From Nocardia brasiliensis ATCC 700358 (GTDB taxonomy: Bacteria > Actinomycetota > Actinomycetes > Mycobacteriales > Mycobacteriaceae): DNA of 64,000 nucleotides. Positions 1 through 8,967 of the stretch are shown here, piece by piece. The stretch is from contig NC_018681.1 in assembly GCF_000250675.2 (NCBI RefSeq), positions 5,766,001-5,830,000 on the forward strand. The letters are read 5' to 3'. The notes under the pieces are model-generated. The model searched no databases, was not told where the DNA came from, and saw only the letters and a program-made list of their open reading frames with translations. The position numbers and the translations under genes are program-made. Each line of letters starts with the position of its first letter. Position 1 is the first letter of the stretch.

Positions 1-818
1 TGACCGGCAAGACCGCGGTCATCACCGGCGCGGCCCGCGGCCTCGGCCGCGCCTGCGCGCTCCGGTTCGCCGACGAAGGCGCAGACCTGCTGCTGCTGGA
101 CATCACCAGGGATCTCGCCGACGTGCCCTATCCACTCGGATCGGCCGGCCAGCTGAAACACACTGCGGCCCTGTGTGAACGCGCGGGCGCCGCGACCGTG
201 ACCGCCGCCGTCGACGTGCGCGACGCGCACCAGTGCGCGCTGGCGGTGGACCAGGCGCTGGACCGATTCGGCACGGTGGACGTGCTGGTCAACAATGCCG
301 GAATCGCCTCGCCCTCCGGGAAGATCGCCCATGACATCACCGAGCGGGAGTGGTCGCTCATGCTCGACGTCGACCTCTCCGGCGCCTGGCGAATGATGAA
401 GGCGGTCGCCCCGGTGATGGTCCAACGCAGATCCGGCAGCATCATCAACGTGTCCTCGACTGCGGGCACGGTCGGATATCGGCATTTCGCGAGCTACGTG
501 GCGGCCAAGCACGGGTTGATCGGACTGACCAAGGCCGCGGCGCTGGACTACGCCCCGATGCGGGTACGGGTGAACGCGTTGTGTCCCGGCTCGGTCCGGG
601 ACGACCCCGTGCTGGAAGGCCGGATGCTCGCCGAGATCGCCCGATCGCTGGAGGTTCCGGTCGCCGAGCACGAGCAGATTTTCGTCCAGGATCAGCCGAT
701 GAACGCGCTGATCGATCCGTCCGACATCGCGAGCGCGGCGCTGTGGCTCGCGACGGACGAATCCCGCCAAGTCACCGGCAGCGTGCTGACCGTGGACGGC
801 GGCTTCACCTCCCGATGA
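1..818 (+). CDS. short-chain dehydrogenase/reductase (first base outside window)
   Basis: This is a classical NAD(P)-dependent SDR of 272 residues, predicted to oxidise an alcohol or reduce a ketone in the cytoplasm. The reading frame enters at base 1 as '?TG ACC GGC', so only the first base of a likely ATG/GTG start is missing. Visible motifs are the Rossmann TGAARGLG at residues 9-16, NNAG at 98-101 and the catalytic YVAAK at 166-170. The insert around residues 35-55 after the second beta strand (PYPLGSAGQL) resembles mycofactocin-coupled SDRs, which hold their nicotinamide tightly; that is an inference from resemblance. It ends 15 bp before the NRPS gene on the same strand, so it probably tailors or supplies the building block of that locus. 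Confidence 0.88.
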   Translation, partial: TGKTAVITGAARGLGRACALRFADEGADLLLLDITRDLADVPYPLGSAGQLKHTAALCERAGAATVTAAVDVRDAHQCALAVDQALDRFGTVDVLVNNAGIASPSGKIAHDITEREWSLMLDVDLSGAWRMMKAVAPVMVQRRSGSIINVSSTAGTVGYRHFASYVAAKHGLIGLTKAAALDYAPMRVRVNALCPGSVRDDPVLEGRMLAEIARSLEVPVAEHEQIFVQDQPMNALIDPSDIASAALWLATDESRQVTGSVLTVDGGFTSR

Positions 819-833
819 GCAGGAGGACCACCC

Positions 834-3578
834 GTGACAATCTCGACCTTCAATGATCCTGCCGCCGGCTGCCACAGCCTCGTGCTGCGACTTCCCGGCG
901 CCACCGATCCGGCGCGCCTGCTGGCCGAGGCCGTGTCCGATCCGGTCCAGGTCTGGCAGACCTCGGTGCCGGTCGGCGCAGACGAGCCGCAGGCCGCCGA
1001 CCGCAGGCGCGCCGAATCCCTGCGACCGATTCACCCGGACGGACCGCCGTTACGAGCCGTAACCCTGCGATACGCCGACGGGACCGCGGACCTGGTGCTG
1101 GTGGCCGTCCGCGCGGAGATCCCACCGGCCGCGCTGCGGCGAATCGCCCGGCTGCCGCTGGACGGGCCCGGCGATGACGTCGCGCCCCGCCCCGCCGAAG
1201 CGCGGCCAGGCTTCCGGTACAACGGCGAAATCGCTTGGGGCTTAGGAGATCCGGAGCTGCGCGGGGTCGTCGGCAGTGCGCAGATCGATCTCACCGCCCT
1301 CGGCGGGCACGCCGAACGACTCTTCCTTCCCGCTATCGCCCTGGCCCTGAGCCGATACGGCGGCGGGAATCGAGCGGCGTTGGGCGTTCTCGACCTGAAC
1401 GACGGTGCGGGCGAACATATTCGCGTGCACCCGGTCGACGAACCGCCGGAGTGGTCGTGCGCCGAATTCCTCCGCCGGTTCGACCAGGCGCCCGTCACGC
1501 CGCAGGAGCCGCCGGCCGTCGGCGTCGTCCTGAGCCCGGCCTTCGCGGAAGACAGCTATACGGCGTGCCTGACGCCGATCTTCCCGCTCACCGTCCAGCT
1601 GGATCGCGGCTCGTCGCGCGCGATCTGCCGGTTCGATCGGGGCATCGTGAATGCCGCTGTCGCGCAACGATTCTGTGCGCATGCGGCGCATCTGGCCGAA
1701 CAGCTTGCGCACGGGACACCGGATCGGCCGCTGTCCGGGCTGGAGCTGTTGCCGCGCAACGAACAAGCGGAACTCCTACGCGCGGGCGACGCACCGGCCG
1801 TGCGCGGACGCATCGATCGCACCTTCGAGGAGATGGCGGCCAAACAACCGGACGCCGTGGCGTTGCTGGCCGGCGACGAGCAGCTGACCTACCAGCAGCT
1901 GAACGATCGGGCAGACGCGATCGCGGCGGGCCTGTGCGCGCTGGACATCGCACCGGGCAGCCTGGTCGGTGTCTGTCTGGAACGGGACGCCGAGCTGGTG
2001 GTCACCCTGCTCGGCGTGCTCAAGGCGGGTTGTGCGTATGTACCGATGGATCCGCGCTATCCGGTGCAGCGCCTGCGCTTCACCGCGGAGAACGCGGGGA
2101 TGCCCGTCATCATCACGTCCGCACCGGAGTTCCCGCGGGTTCCCGGTACTCGGCTGCTGACTCCCTCCGCGTTGACGGAACTCGGCGCAGGTCAGACGGC
2201 AGCCGATGCCCGATCCACCACCGAGGGTGACGACCCCGCCTACGTGATCTACACCTCCGGATCCACCGGCACACCCAAGGGCGTGGTCGTGCCCCATCGC
2301 AACGTGCTGGCGCTGTTGCAGGCCACCGCCGAGGATTTCGCCCTCGGCTGGGATGACACCTGGATGCTGTTCCATTCCAGCGCCTTCGATTTCTCCGTGT
2401 GGGAGATCTGGGGTTGCCTGCTCACCGGCGGTCGCCTCGTCGTCGTGCCGTATTGGACCACCCGCGATACCGAAGAGTTCTACGCCCTGCTGACCGAGCA
2501 ACGCGTCACGGTGCTGAACCAGACGCCGTCGGCGTTCGCCCAACTCGTGCACACCGATCAGCGTGTCCGCGGGGATCTGGCCCTTCGATTGATCATCTTC
2601 GGCGGCGAACCACTCGACGTGCGCATGCTGGCGCCCTGGTTCGCCCGGCACCCGGCCACCGATTGCCGGGTGGTCAACATGTTCGGCATCACCGAGACCA
2701 CCGTGCACGTGACCGCGCAGACGATAACTCCGCAGCACGTCGTGACGGGCTCACGCTCGGTCGGCCGTCCGCTGCCGGGGTGGTCGGTGTCCATCCGGGA
2801 TGCACAGGGACGGGTCCTGCCGCCCGGTCCGCCGGGTGAGATCTACGTAGGCGGTGCGGGAGTGGCCAGCCACTACCTCGGCCGGCCCGAGCTGACCGCG
2901 CAACGGTTCATCCTCGATGAGCTGACCGGAGAACGGATCTATCGCAGCGGCGACCAGGGGCGGCTGCACCCCGACGGCAGCCTCGACCACCTCGGCCGCC
3001 TGGACAACCAGGTCAAGGTGCGCGGGCACCGCATCGAACTGGATGAGATCCGCACGGTGCTGCTGGGTGCGCCCCGGGTGGCCGCCGCGGCCGTCGTGGT
3101 CAACCGGGAACAGCCGGATGATCCGGCGAGCAGCCGGATCGACGCCTATGTCGTCCTCGAGTCCGCCGCGAGCACCGCACAGGTGCTCGCGCATGCCGGA
3201 GCGATGTTGCCCGACTACATGATGCCCGCGACGATCACCGAGGTCGCCGCGATTCCGCTGACGATCAACGGCAAACCGGATATCGCCGAGCTGCCCGAAC
3301 CACACATCAGATCGGTCGGCACACCCGTCGCGCACGAGCCCGGCTCCGGCGGAATCGCCGAGGACATCTTGACCATCTGGAGCAAGCAGCTGAACACCGA
3401 AGTGGGCCTGCAGGACAATTTCTTCACCCTGGGCGGGAACTCGTTGCTGGTCGTCCGGGTGCTCACCGAGATGCGGGAACGCAACCTGCCGAAGGTGTCA
3501 CCGAAGCAGTTCTACGGCCATTCGACCGCGGCGGAGTTCGTCGAGCTGGTCCGGCAATTGAGCGAAGCCGACCATTGA
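834..3578 (+). CDS. nonribosomal peptide synthetase, half C domain-A-T
   Basis: This 914-residue single NRPS module selects and adenylates an amino acid and loads it on its own carrier domain. It starts at GTG with AGGAGG at 822-827. Residues 1-320 look like a shortened condensation-type domain: I find no HHxxxDG motif, and the recognisable part resembles only the second half of a C domain. The adenylation domain (about 325-800) has LKAGCAYVPMDPRYP, the A3 loop YTSGSTGTPKG near 470-485, NMFGITETT and the A7/A8 segments RSGDQGRLH and VKVRGHRIEL. The carrier domain has LGGNSL, with Ser870 as the probable phosphopantetheine site. There is no thioesterase or reductase, so the product must be passed on in trans, probably to proteins upstream of this window. 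I do not assign the amino acid. Confidence 0.93.
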   Translation: MTISTFNDPAAGCHSLVLRLPGATDPARLLAEAVSDPVQVWQTSVPVGADEPQAADRRRAESLRPIHPDGPPLRAVTLRYADGTADLVLVAVRAEIPPAALRRIARLPLDGPGDDVAPRPAEARPGFRYNGEIAWGLGDPELRGVVGSAQIDLTALGGHAERLFLPAIALALSRYGGGNRAALGVLDLNDGAGEHIRVHPVDEPPEWSCAEFLRRFDQAPVTPQEPPAVGVVLSPAFAEDSYTACLTPIFPLTVQLDRGSSRAICRFDRGIVNAAVAQRFCAHAAHLAEQLAHGTPDRPLSGLELLPRNEQAELLRAGDAPAVRGRIDRTFEEMAAKQPDAVALLAGDEQLTYQQLNDRADAIAAGLCALDIAPGSLVGVCLERDAELVVTLLGVLKAGCAYVPMDPRYPVQRLRFTAENAGMPVIITSAPEFPRVPGTRLLTPSALTELGAGQTAADARSTTEGDDPAYVIYTSGSTGTPKGVVVPHRNVLALLQATAEDFALGWDDTWMLFHSSAFDFSVWEIWGCLLTGGRLVVVPYWTTRDTEEFYALLTEQRVTVLNQTPSAFAQLVHTDQRVRGDLALRLIIFGGEPLDVRMLAPWFARHPATDCRVVNMFGITETTVHVTAQTITPQHVVTGSRSVGRPLPGWSVSIRDAQGRVLPPGPPGEIYVGGAGVASHYLGRPELTAQRFILDELTGERIYRSGDQGRLHPDGSLDHLGRLDNQVKVRGHRIELDEIRTVLLGAPRVAAAAVVVNREQPDDPASSRIDAYVVLESAASTAQVLAHAGAMLPDYMMPATITEVAAIPLTINGKPDIAELPEPHIRSVGTPVAHEPGSGGIAEDILTIWSKQLNTEVGLQDNFFTLGGNSLLVVRVLTEMRERNLPKVSPKQFYGHSTAAEFVELVRQLSEADH

Positions 3579-3606
3579 CGTCGATCGCCGCTGGATATCG
3601 GGTGTC

Positions 3607-4788
3607 TCAGCTGATCCGGGCCACTCGGGCCGCGGTCACCGCGACCGACAGCCCCAGACCGACACAGGCTGCGCAGACGAGGAACATCGCCTGATATCCG
3701 GCGGCATCGGCAACCAGACCGAGGGAGCCGCTGCCCGCGGCGACGCCCACGGTGAAGCAGGCCCCGAAGGTCGACAGCGCCGTGGCGCGCTGCCGTTCGC
3801 TCACCGAACGCACCACGATCACCCCCAGCACCGGATAGATCTGCCACATTCCGACACCGATCAGTACACCACCGATCACACCGACAACGAGACCATCCGA
3901 CACGCCGAGCAGCGCGAGCCCCGCAGCCTCGACGACGAACAGGCCGGCCAGCGCCACCGGTCGCGTGGCCTCCCAGCGGACCCAGGTACTCGCTGTTCGC
4001 AACAGCACCACGGTCATCGAATACGCGGTGAGCACGGCTGCTCCCCCGGTGATACCGAGGGTGTTGAACTTTGCGACCGCGAAGCTGGAGACGGCCGCGA
4101 AACCGAACGCGCTGAAGATCAGCGCGACGCAGGGCAGCACGGTGCCGAGCAGCGCCCGGCCCGGCTCGACGCCCGTCTTCTCCTTCTTCGCGGAGACGCG
4201 CACCTCGGGTACATACAGGGCGATCGGGATGACGAGCAGGGTGACCAGCCCGGCGACCACGAACGTCGCCGCCGTGCCCACCAGGTGCTCGAGCAAGGTA
4301 CCCAGCGGAGCGCCGAGACCGATGGACACGTAGACGACGGTGCCGCTCAAACCGAGCGCCCAGGTCTGTCGGTCCTTGGCGACCAACTGCACCGGCCAGA
4401 CCCCGGTCGCGGCCAGCATCACGCCCATCCCGATGCCCACCAGCAGGCGCAGGCAGATCAGCTCGGTGATCGATCCGGCGAGCGGATAGCACACGGTGGC
4501 GAGCATGGTCAGCACCGTTCCGCCGATGGTCAGGGCGCGGGCGCCGAGCCGGTTCATCAGCGCGCCCGATACCGGGCGGACCAGCAGCGAGGCCACCGCG
4601 TAAGCGCCGATGACCGCGCCCACCTCCGCCGGGCCGCCGTGCAACCGGCCGGTGACGTGGCCGGGCAGGATCGGGATGGTCAAAGCGAATGGCAGATAAC
4701 CGATCCCGCTCGCCAGCGAGATCAACAGCGCGTAGCGAAAAGATCGCTTGTCGGTGGTCTCGAGGTCAGGCTCCAACTCGGTCCGCAC
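3607..4788 (-). CDS. MFS transporter (12 TM, drug/metabolite efflux type)
   Basis: This 393-residue major facilitator protein has about 12 hydrophobic segments and starts at GTG. The short charged N-terminus is followed by a first helix beginning near residue 17 (SFRYALLISLASG). The loop after TM2 has the form of motif A in a degenerate version (RPVSGALMNRLGARAL). It converges on the NRPS gene with only 28 bp between stops, so it is likely the exporter or self-protection pump of the peptide pathway. It could also be an unrelated efflux pump; the substrate cannot be read from the sequence. Confidence 0.85.
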   Translation of the reverse strand: MRTELEPDLETTDKRSFRYALLISLASGIGYLPFALTIPILPGHVTGRLHGGPAEVGAVIGAYAVASLLVRPVSGALMNRLGARALTIGGTVLTMLATVCYPLAGSITELICLRLLVGIGMGVMLAATGVWPVQLVAKDRQTWALGLSGTVVYVSIGLGAPLGTLLEHLVGTAATFVVAGLVTLLVIPIALYVPEVRVSAKKEKTGVEPGRALLGTVLPCVALIFSAFGFAAVSSFAVAKFNTLGITGGAAVLTAYSMTVVLLRTASTWVRWEATRPVALAGLFVVEAAGLALLGVSDGLVVGVIGGVLIGVGMWQIYPVLGVIVVRSVSERQRATALSTFGACFTVGVAAGSGSLGLVADAAGYQAMFLVCAACVGLGLSVAVTAARVARIS

Positions 4789-5082
4789 AGTGTCACTCCC
4801 CCATATCCGGGCGGCGATCGCCCGTCGACAACCCGTTCCGACGCTGCTTTCCCAGCGTTGCCGCCACCCCCTTGGTCACCTGCCTTCAGCCTTCCCGATC
4901 GGTATCCATATAACCACGTCATGGGTCCGCGCAGCACAGCACGGGTTGTCCCTGCGCTTCCAGTCCACAAGCGCCACAGGCATATCGGCGAACGACAGGC
5001 CGCAGGTGGCTTACATCGGAACTCCTCCGGCCAACCCTCGCAGCAGTACCTGCGGCTGCGAGGAGCATCGCTTCTGTCTGTC

Positions 5083-5751
5083 TCAGGGAAACGGCAGTGG
5101 TTCCGCGTTACGGGCCACCAGCAAGGCACTGAGGAACCCGATCTCCTTGCGCTGGGTGAGCAGCATCTCCCGCGCCACATCGAGCACCGCCCCGGTGCGG
5201 GTCTGCTCGATGATGGCCTGCGCCATTGTGATTCCGCCCTGGTGGTGGCGCAGCATCAGTTGCAGGAACAGGATTTCGCCGTCGAGTCCGCGGGCCACGG
5301 ACAGGCGATCGAGTTCGGCGGGCGCGGCCATGCCGGGCATCGCCGCGCCAATGGACGGCAGCGCGGTCCCGGAAGTTGTTGCGGCCGAGCCGTGATGGCC
5401 GTGCCCGGCCATATCCGAAGCCATCCACGCCATCGGTTCGCGCGCGGTGGGCGCCGCCTGCGCCAGCCGCAGCCAGCCCTGCATGATGCCGATCTCATAG
5501 CGCTGCGAGTATTCGATCTCTTGCGCCACCCGCCGCACCGGCTGATCTGCTGCCGGGTCGAGCCGTTGCGCCAGCAGCAACGCCTGCTGGTGGTGCACGG
5601 TCATATCCTGCGCGAAACCTATTTCGGCCGCGGTCAATACCGGCGCGGTCGCTGTTCGGGTCGCCCCGAACAGCGGCCGCGCACTCGCACCGATCACCAG
5701 CAGCAGCAGCGCGGCGGCGCACAATGCGGCAACGTAGGTACGCCTGCTCAT
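5083..5751 (-). CDS. DUF305 family secreted or membrane-anchored protein
   Basis: This 222-residue protein has an N-terminal hydrophobic segment (RTYVAALCAAALLLLVIGAS) that is an uncleaved anchor or signal peptide, followed by the His/Met-rich four-helix DUF305 domain. Diagnostic pieces are MTVHHQQALLLAQ early and LMLRHHQGGITMAQ later, the paired HHQ signatures of the family. Met- and His-rich stretches (DMAGHGHHG, MPGMAAP) suggest metal, possibly copper, binding, as proposed for related proteins. The ATG at 5751 overlaps the stop of the LVIVD gene by four bases (ATGA), so the two are translationally coupled; an upstream in-frame start would lie inside that gene. A third copper-type protein (the SOD-like gene at 7604) sits on the far side of the promoter region. 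Confidence 0.85.
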   Translation of the reverse strand: MSRRTYVAALCAAALLLLVIGASARPLFGATRTATAPVLTAAEIGFAQDMTVHHQQALLLAQRLDPAADQPVRRVAQEIEYSQRYEIGIMQGWLRLAQAAPTAREPMAWMASDMAGHGHHGSAATTSGTALPSIGAAMPGMAAPAELDRLSVARGLDGEILFLQLMLRHHQGGITMAQAIIEQTRTGAVLDVAREMLLTQRKEIGFLSALLVARNAEPLPFP

Positions 5752-7325
5752 GAGCCGACCGTGGAGAGTTGGTTGTCGGGCGCGGCGTAGACGCCGTTCT
5801 CGAATTGCATGACCATCGGCCCGTTGTCCGAGCAGGTCACCAGTATCTGGTTGCCGCGGAAAGCCGGTGGCGACATACACCAGTCCGCGGAGAGATCACC
5901 GAGCGCGAGCCACAGCGACCGTGGACTGATCGCCTCTAGCGGATTGAATTGTCCCTCCACCATCGCGCGGCCGATCGCCACCGGATCGACCACCGGCGGA
6001 CCTTCTAGCGAGGCCCAGGCGTGCGGCGAATTCGGCAGTCCCAGTTGCCCCCAGGTGCGGGCGGGTGGATTCAGGTAACCCAGTTCGCGGATGTTCGCCG
6101 GGTCCCTGACATCGAAGACGCGGATGCCGGACTGGCCCCAACCACACGCCAGCGCAGTGGGATCGACGGATCGGTCCGCGCTGCAGTAGTGCGGGTTGTA
6201 GCCGAACCCCGATCCGCCCATGCCGGAGGCCAACGCGGAATCCTGGTGCTCCAGCAGATTGATCTCCAGTTTGAGCTTCGACACGAACCGCGGCTCGGCA
6301 TCGTCGGAGACATCGATCAGTTTGACTCCCCCGGCACCGGCCTCATCGATGGTGAACACATGTTGTTTTCCGCCGTAGGTCACCGGAATGCTGTGTTGTG
6401 TGGCTTGGCCGTCCATCCAGAACAACCGGCCGAGATGATATACCTGCGGATCGCGTTTACGACTCTGGACCTCACTGATGTCCAACGTGGTGATACCCGC
6501 GGCGACCGACATGTACATCCGGTTTCCGTCGTCGCTGATACCGAAACCGTGCGCGGTGAGGCCCGTGACATTCTGCGAGATGATCCGTGGATTCACCGGA
6601 TCCGAAATATCGATGCCGGTCAGCAAACCCGGCGCGACACCCGTTGCCCAATAGGTGTTTCCGTCCGGGGAGAAGCCGCCCTCGTGGGACAGGAAGGGCA
6701 TCGGTTGCAGCAGATTGGTCCCGACTCCGGGATTCAACAGTCGCGGATGCGCGCAGTCACTGATGTCATAGACGGAGAAGTACCCCGCCGACATACCGGT
6801 CGGCACCGCGGTGGCGGCGAGCAACTTACGCTTCGGATTGACCTTCAAGCTTTCCCAGGTACCCCAAGCCATCGCAGGCTCGGCCAGCACCGCGGTCTGC
6901 ACCGGTCGGGCCGGGTCCGTCGCATCGAATACCCGCAGCCCCGGTTCGCCGAAGACGATGCCCGGAAACAGGGTGCTGCTGTATATGCAATTCTCGAAAC
7001 TCGCCGAGACGAGACCGGAACCCCGCGCTTCTCCAGGACTGCCGAGCAACGACATGTTGCAGCTGTATCCCTGCCTGCTTCGACCATTGTTCCGATCCGC
7101 GGCCGGGACATCACCTTGCAGTCCGGGCTCGGGCATGGACCCCGGCCCGCAATCTGCCCGCGGTACCGAACTCCGCCCGACATCGAAGAACTCCCGGACG
7201 TCGTTGGCGAGGTCCGATTGCAGATCCGCCGAAGCTCCGCCGGGAACGAGCATCGAGGCGAACAGCACCGTCACCACGCTGACGGCCCCCCTCCGGAGAA
7301 TTGTCGATAGGTGCGGCATACACAT
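5748..7325 (-). CDS. secreted LVIVD-repeat beta-propeller-like protein
   Basis: This 525-residue protein has a clear Sec signal peptide (basic start, hydrophobic VSVVTVLFASMLVPG, cleavage near GASA-D). The mature part contains repeated segments of the type 'GLRVFDATDPARPVQ', 'YFSVYDISDCAHPRLL', 'GIDISDPVNPRIIS', 'VKLIDVSDDAEPRF' and 'GIRVFDVRDPANIREL'. These are LVIVD/choice-of-anchor repeats expected to build a beta-propeller outside the cell. The function is unknown. It is the first gene of a two-gene operon with the DUF305 protein. Similar pairs occur in other actinobacteria as far as I recall, but I cannot verify this here. Confidence 0.85.
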   Translation of the reverse strand: MCMPHLSTILRRGAVSVVTVLFASMLVPGGASADLQSDLANDVREFFDVGRSSVPRADCGPGSMPEPGLQGDVPAADRNNGRSRQGYSCNMSLLGSPGEARGSGLVSASFENCIYSSTLFPGIVFGEPGLRVFDATDPARPVQTAVLAEPAMAWGTWESLKVNPKRKLLAATAVPTGMSAGYFSVYDISDCAHPRLLNPGVGTNLLQPMPFLSHEGGFSPDGNTYWATGVAPGLLTGIDISDPVNPRIISQNVTGLTAHGFGISDDGNRMYMSVAAGITTLDISEVQSRKRDPQVYHLGRLFWMDGQATQHSIPVTYGGKQHVFTIDEAGAGGVKLIDVSDDAEPRFVSKLKLEINLLEHQDSALASGMGGSGFGYNPHYCSADRSVDPTALACGWGQSGIRVFDVRDPANIRELGYLNPPARTWGQLGLPNSPHAWASLEGPPVVDPVAIGRAMVEGQFNPLEAISPRSLWLALGDLSADWCMSPPAFRGNQILVTCSDNGPMVMQFENGVYAAPDNQLSTVGS

Positions 7326-7603
7326 CCTCAGTTTCCATCTATAAGAAGTCCCTCAATTCTTGCCACCACAGGGCAAATACACCCTTATCCCGGCGCGACA
7401 CATTTTTGCTTTTCCGGCACCACCGCCAGGGTCCGCAAAGTGGGGTAGGTCTCGTACAGCGTCGACGATTCCCCGCCCCGACTCGGCCGGATTCGGCCGC
7501 AGGCGGTCGGCTCGATGCGGAGGCCGGCCAGCGATCGACCGGCGCACACATTCCCCACATGGGTGCATTGACGTGGTTCGGCACCGCGGCGGAGCCTGAT
7601 CGC

Positions 7604-8164
7604 ATGAACTACAAGCCGCTTCTGCTAGGTGCCGTCGCCGCCGTTCTCCTGATTCCAGCAGCGCCCGCGAGCGCCGCCGAACCCATCTACTCGTCGGGGA
7701 CCTTCGGGCCGTGGCGGGACGGCGCCGACGCCGTCACCTACGACCAGAAACTCGCTCCCGCAGGCAGTCGTGCCATGGTTGTCGCCGTCAGCGACGACGA
7801 GAAGACCACGGCCGTGCTGCTCGTCAGCGGGCTGCTCCCCAACCGCGTCTACGGTTCGCACGCACACCTGAAGCCCTGTGGTGCCAAGCCGGCCGACTCC
7901 GGTTTCCACTACCAGAATGTGCAAGATCCGAACGCCAAGGACACGATGTCCATGGACGCGCGATACGCTAACCCGCAGAACGAACTCTGGCTCGACTTCA
8001 CCACCGACAAGGACGGCAAGGCCGCCCAGGTCTCCACCGTGAATTGGCCCTTCCGCAAGGGTCAACCCGCGTCGATTGTCTTGCACGAGAAGAGAACCGA
8101 CACCACAGACGGCAACGCCGGCATGGCCGGCGCGCGAGTCGCCTGCTTGAGTGTTCGCCGTTAG
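7604..8164 (+). CDS. secreted copper-only superoxide dismutase-like protein
   Basis: This 186-residue protein has a signal peptide (residues 1-24, ending PASAAEP) and a SodC-type fold. The Cu ligands of SodC appear conserved: His86-x-His88 (SHAH), His102 (FHYQN) and His161 (VLHE). So are the disulfide cysteines Cys92 and Cys181 and the active-site Arg178 in GNAGMAGARVAC. The zinc loop is missing: between His102 and the next strand there is no further His, and the usual Asp is not recognisable, so a Cu-only enzyme is predicted. GGAG lies nine bases before the ATG. It is divergent from the LVIVD/DUF305 operon, and all three products look extracellular and copper-related. SOD activity itself is unproven. 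Confidence 0.72.
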   Translation: MNYKPLLLGAVAAVLLIPAAPASAAEPIYSSGTFGPWRDGADAVTYDQKLAPAGSRAMVVAVSDDEKTTAVLLVSGLLPNRVYGSHAHLKPCGAKPADSGFHYQNVQDPNAKDTMSMDARYANPQNELWLDFTTDKDGKAAQVSTVNWPFRKGQPASIVLHEKRTDTTDGNAGMAGARVACLSVRR

Positions 8165-8303
8165 TCACTGGTTCACTGGAATGTCCACGACCGTCGACTC
8201 GGCAGGCAGCGTTGCCAGCCGGTCCTGACGGCGCGGCAAGCACGGCGCGCGCCGAGGTCGACCACCTCGATTGCGAATTGGGTTGCTCCCCAATTGGTCT
8301 CAG

Positions 8304-8885
8304 TCAGCGAGAACGAGCGTCGACGGTCGATGTCAGAGCCTGGAGTTCGAGGTAGACCTCGTCGACGACTTGCGCGAATTGCCGTGCCGGCGTTTCCTGG
8401 ATCCATCGCGTGAAGGCCACCTCGAAGACGGCGACCGCTGTCCGGGCGGCCAATTCGGCGGTCGCCGGGGCGACGCCCCGCTTGCCCAGTGCCTGCGTCA
8501 GGGCGTCGGCCAGCATCGCCATCTTGAGCAGTTCTCGTTCGCGCAGTTCGGTATTCGCGGTGATGACCTGGTGACGCATCCGCGGGCCCGCGGTCTGATC
8601 GCCGAAGAACTCAGCGGCTGCCGCGATGGCCTCGACCACGGCATCCAGCGGCGTGACGTTCTCGGGCACGGCGTCGAGCGCGGCGACCAGCGTCGCGGTC
8701 AAACGCTCCTGCCCCCAGAACAGCACCTCGCGTTTATCGGTGAACTGCCGGTAGAACGTCCGCTGCGTCACGCCGGCTCGCGCGGCGATATCGGCGACAG
8801 TCGTCTGGTCGAAGCCGTGTGCCACGAACAGCTCCAACGCGGCGGCGATCAGCCGCCCCTGCGAATCCGGCACCCATCGACCCAT
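8304..8885 (-). CDS. TetR family transcriptional regulator
   Basis: This is a repressor of about 193 residues with an N-terminal helix-turn-helix (LIAAALELFVAHGFDQTTVADIAARAGVTQ, then RTFYRQFTDKREVLF). The C-terminal half is a typical ligand-binding and dimerisation domain. The start is uncertain: ATG codons at 8909, 8897 and 8885 are all in frame, but the first lies inside the operator arm. 8885 gives the usual short N-terminus. It is divergent from the epimerase gene and shares the 23-bp inverted repeat at 8900-8955, so it very probably represses itself and that gene. Confidence 0.88.
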   Translation of the reverse strand: MGRWVPDSQGRLIAAALELFVAHGFDQTTVADIAARAGVTQRTFYRQFTDKREVLFWGQERLTATLVAALDAVPENVTPLDAVVEAIAAAAEFFGDQTAGPRMRHQVITANTELRERELLKMAMLADALTQALGKRGVAPATAELAARTAVAVFEVAFTRWIQETPARQFAQVVDEVYLELQALTSTVDARSR

Positions 8886-8899
8886 GATCCGAATCATAC

Positions 8900-8955
8900 G
8901 TGATGACATAGTGTGACATCACTGCTAGCCTCGTGATGTCACACTATGACATCAC
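8900..8955. promoter_or_regulatory. divergent operator: 23-bp inverted repeat
   Basis: Arm 1 at 8900-8922 and arm 2 at 8933-8955 are inverted copies matching at 22 of 23 positions, separated by ten bases. Each arm contains a TGTCA-N5-TGACA-like core. Position between a TetR gene and its divergent neighbour makes this the likely TetR operator. Arm 2 ends one base before the GAGGAG ribosome-binding site of the epimerase, so binding would block both promoters. Confidence 0.85.
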
Positions 8956-8967
8956 GAGGAGAATCGC

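Noticed and set aside
8945..8950. TATGAC as a -10 element of the epimerase promoter
   Set aside because: Plausible position, but no -35 element at the right distance, and the bases belong to the operator arm. Not reported as a separate promoter.
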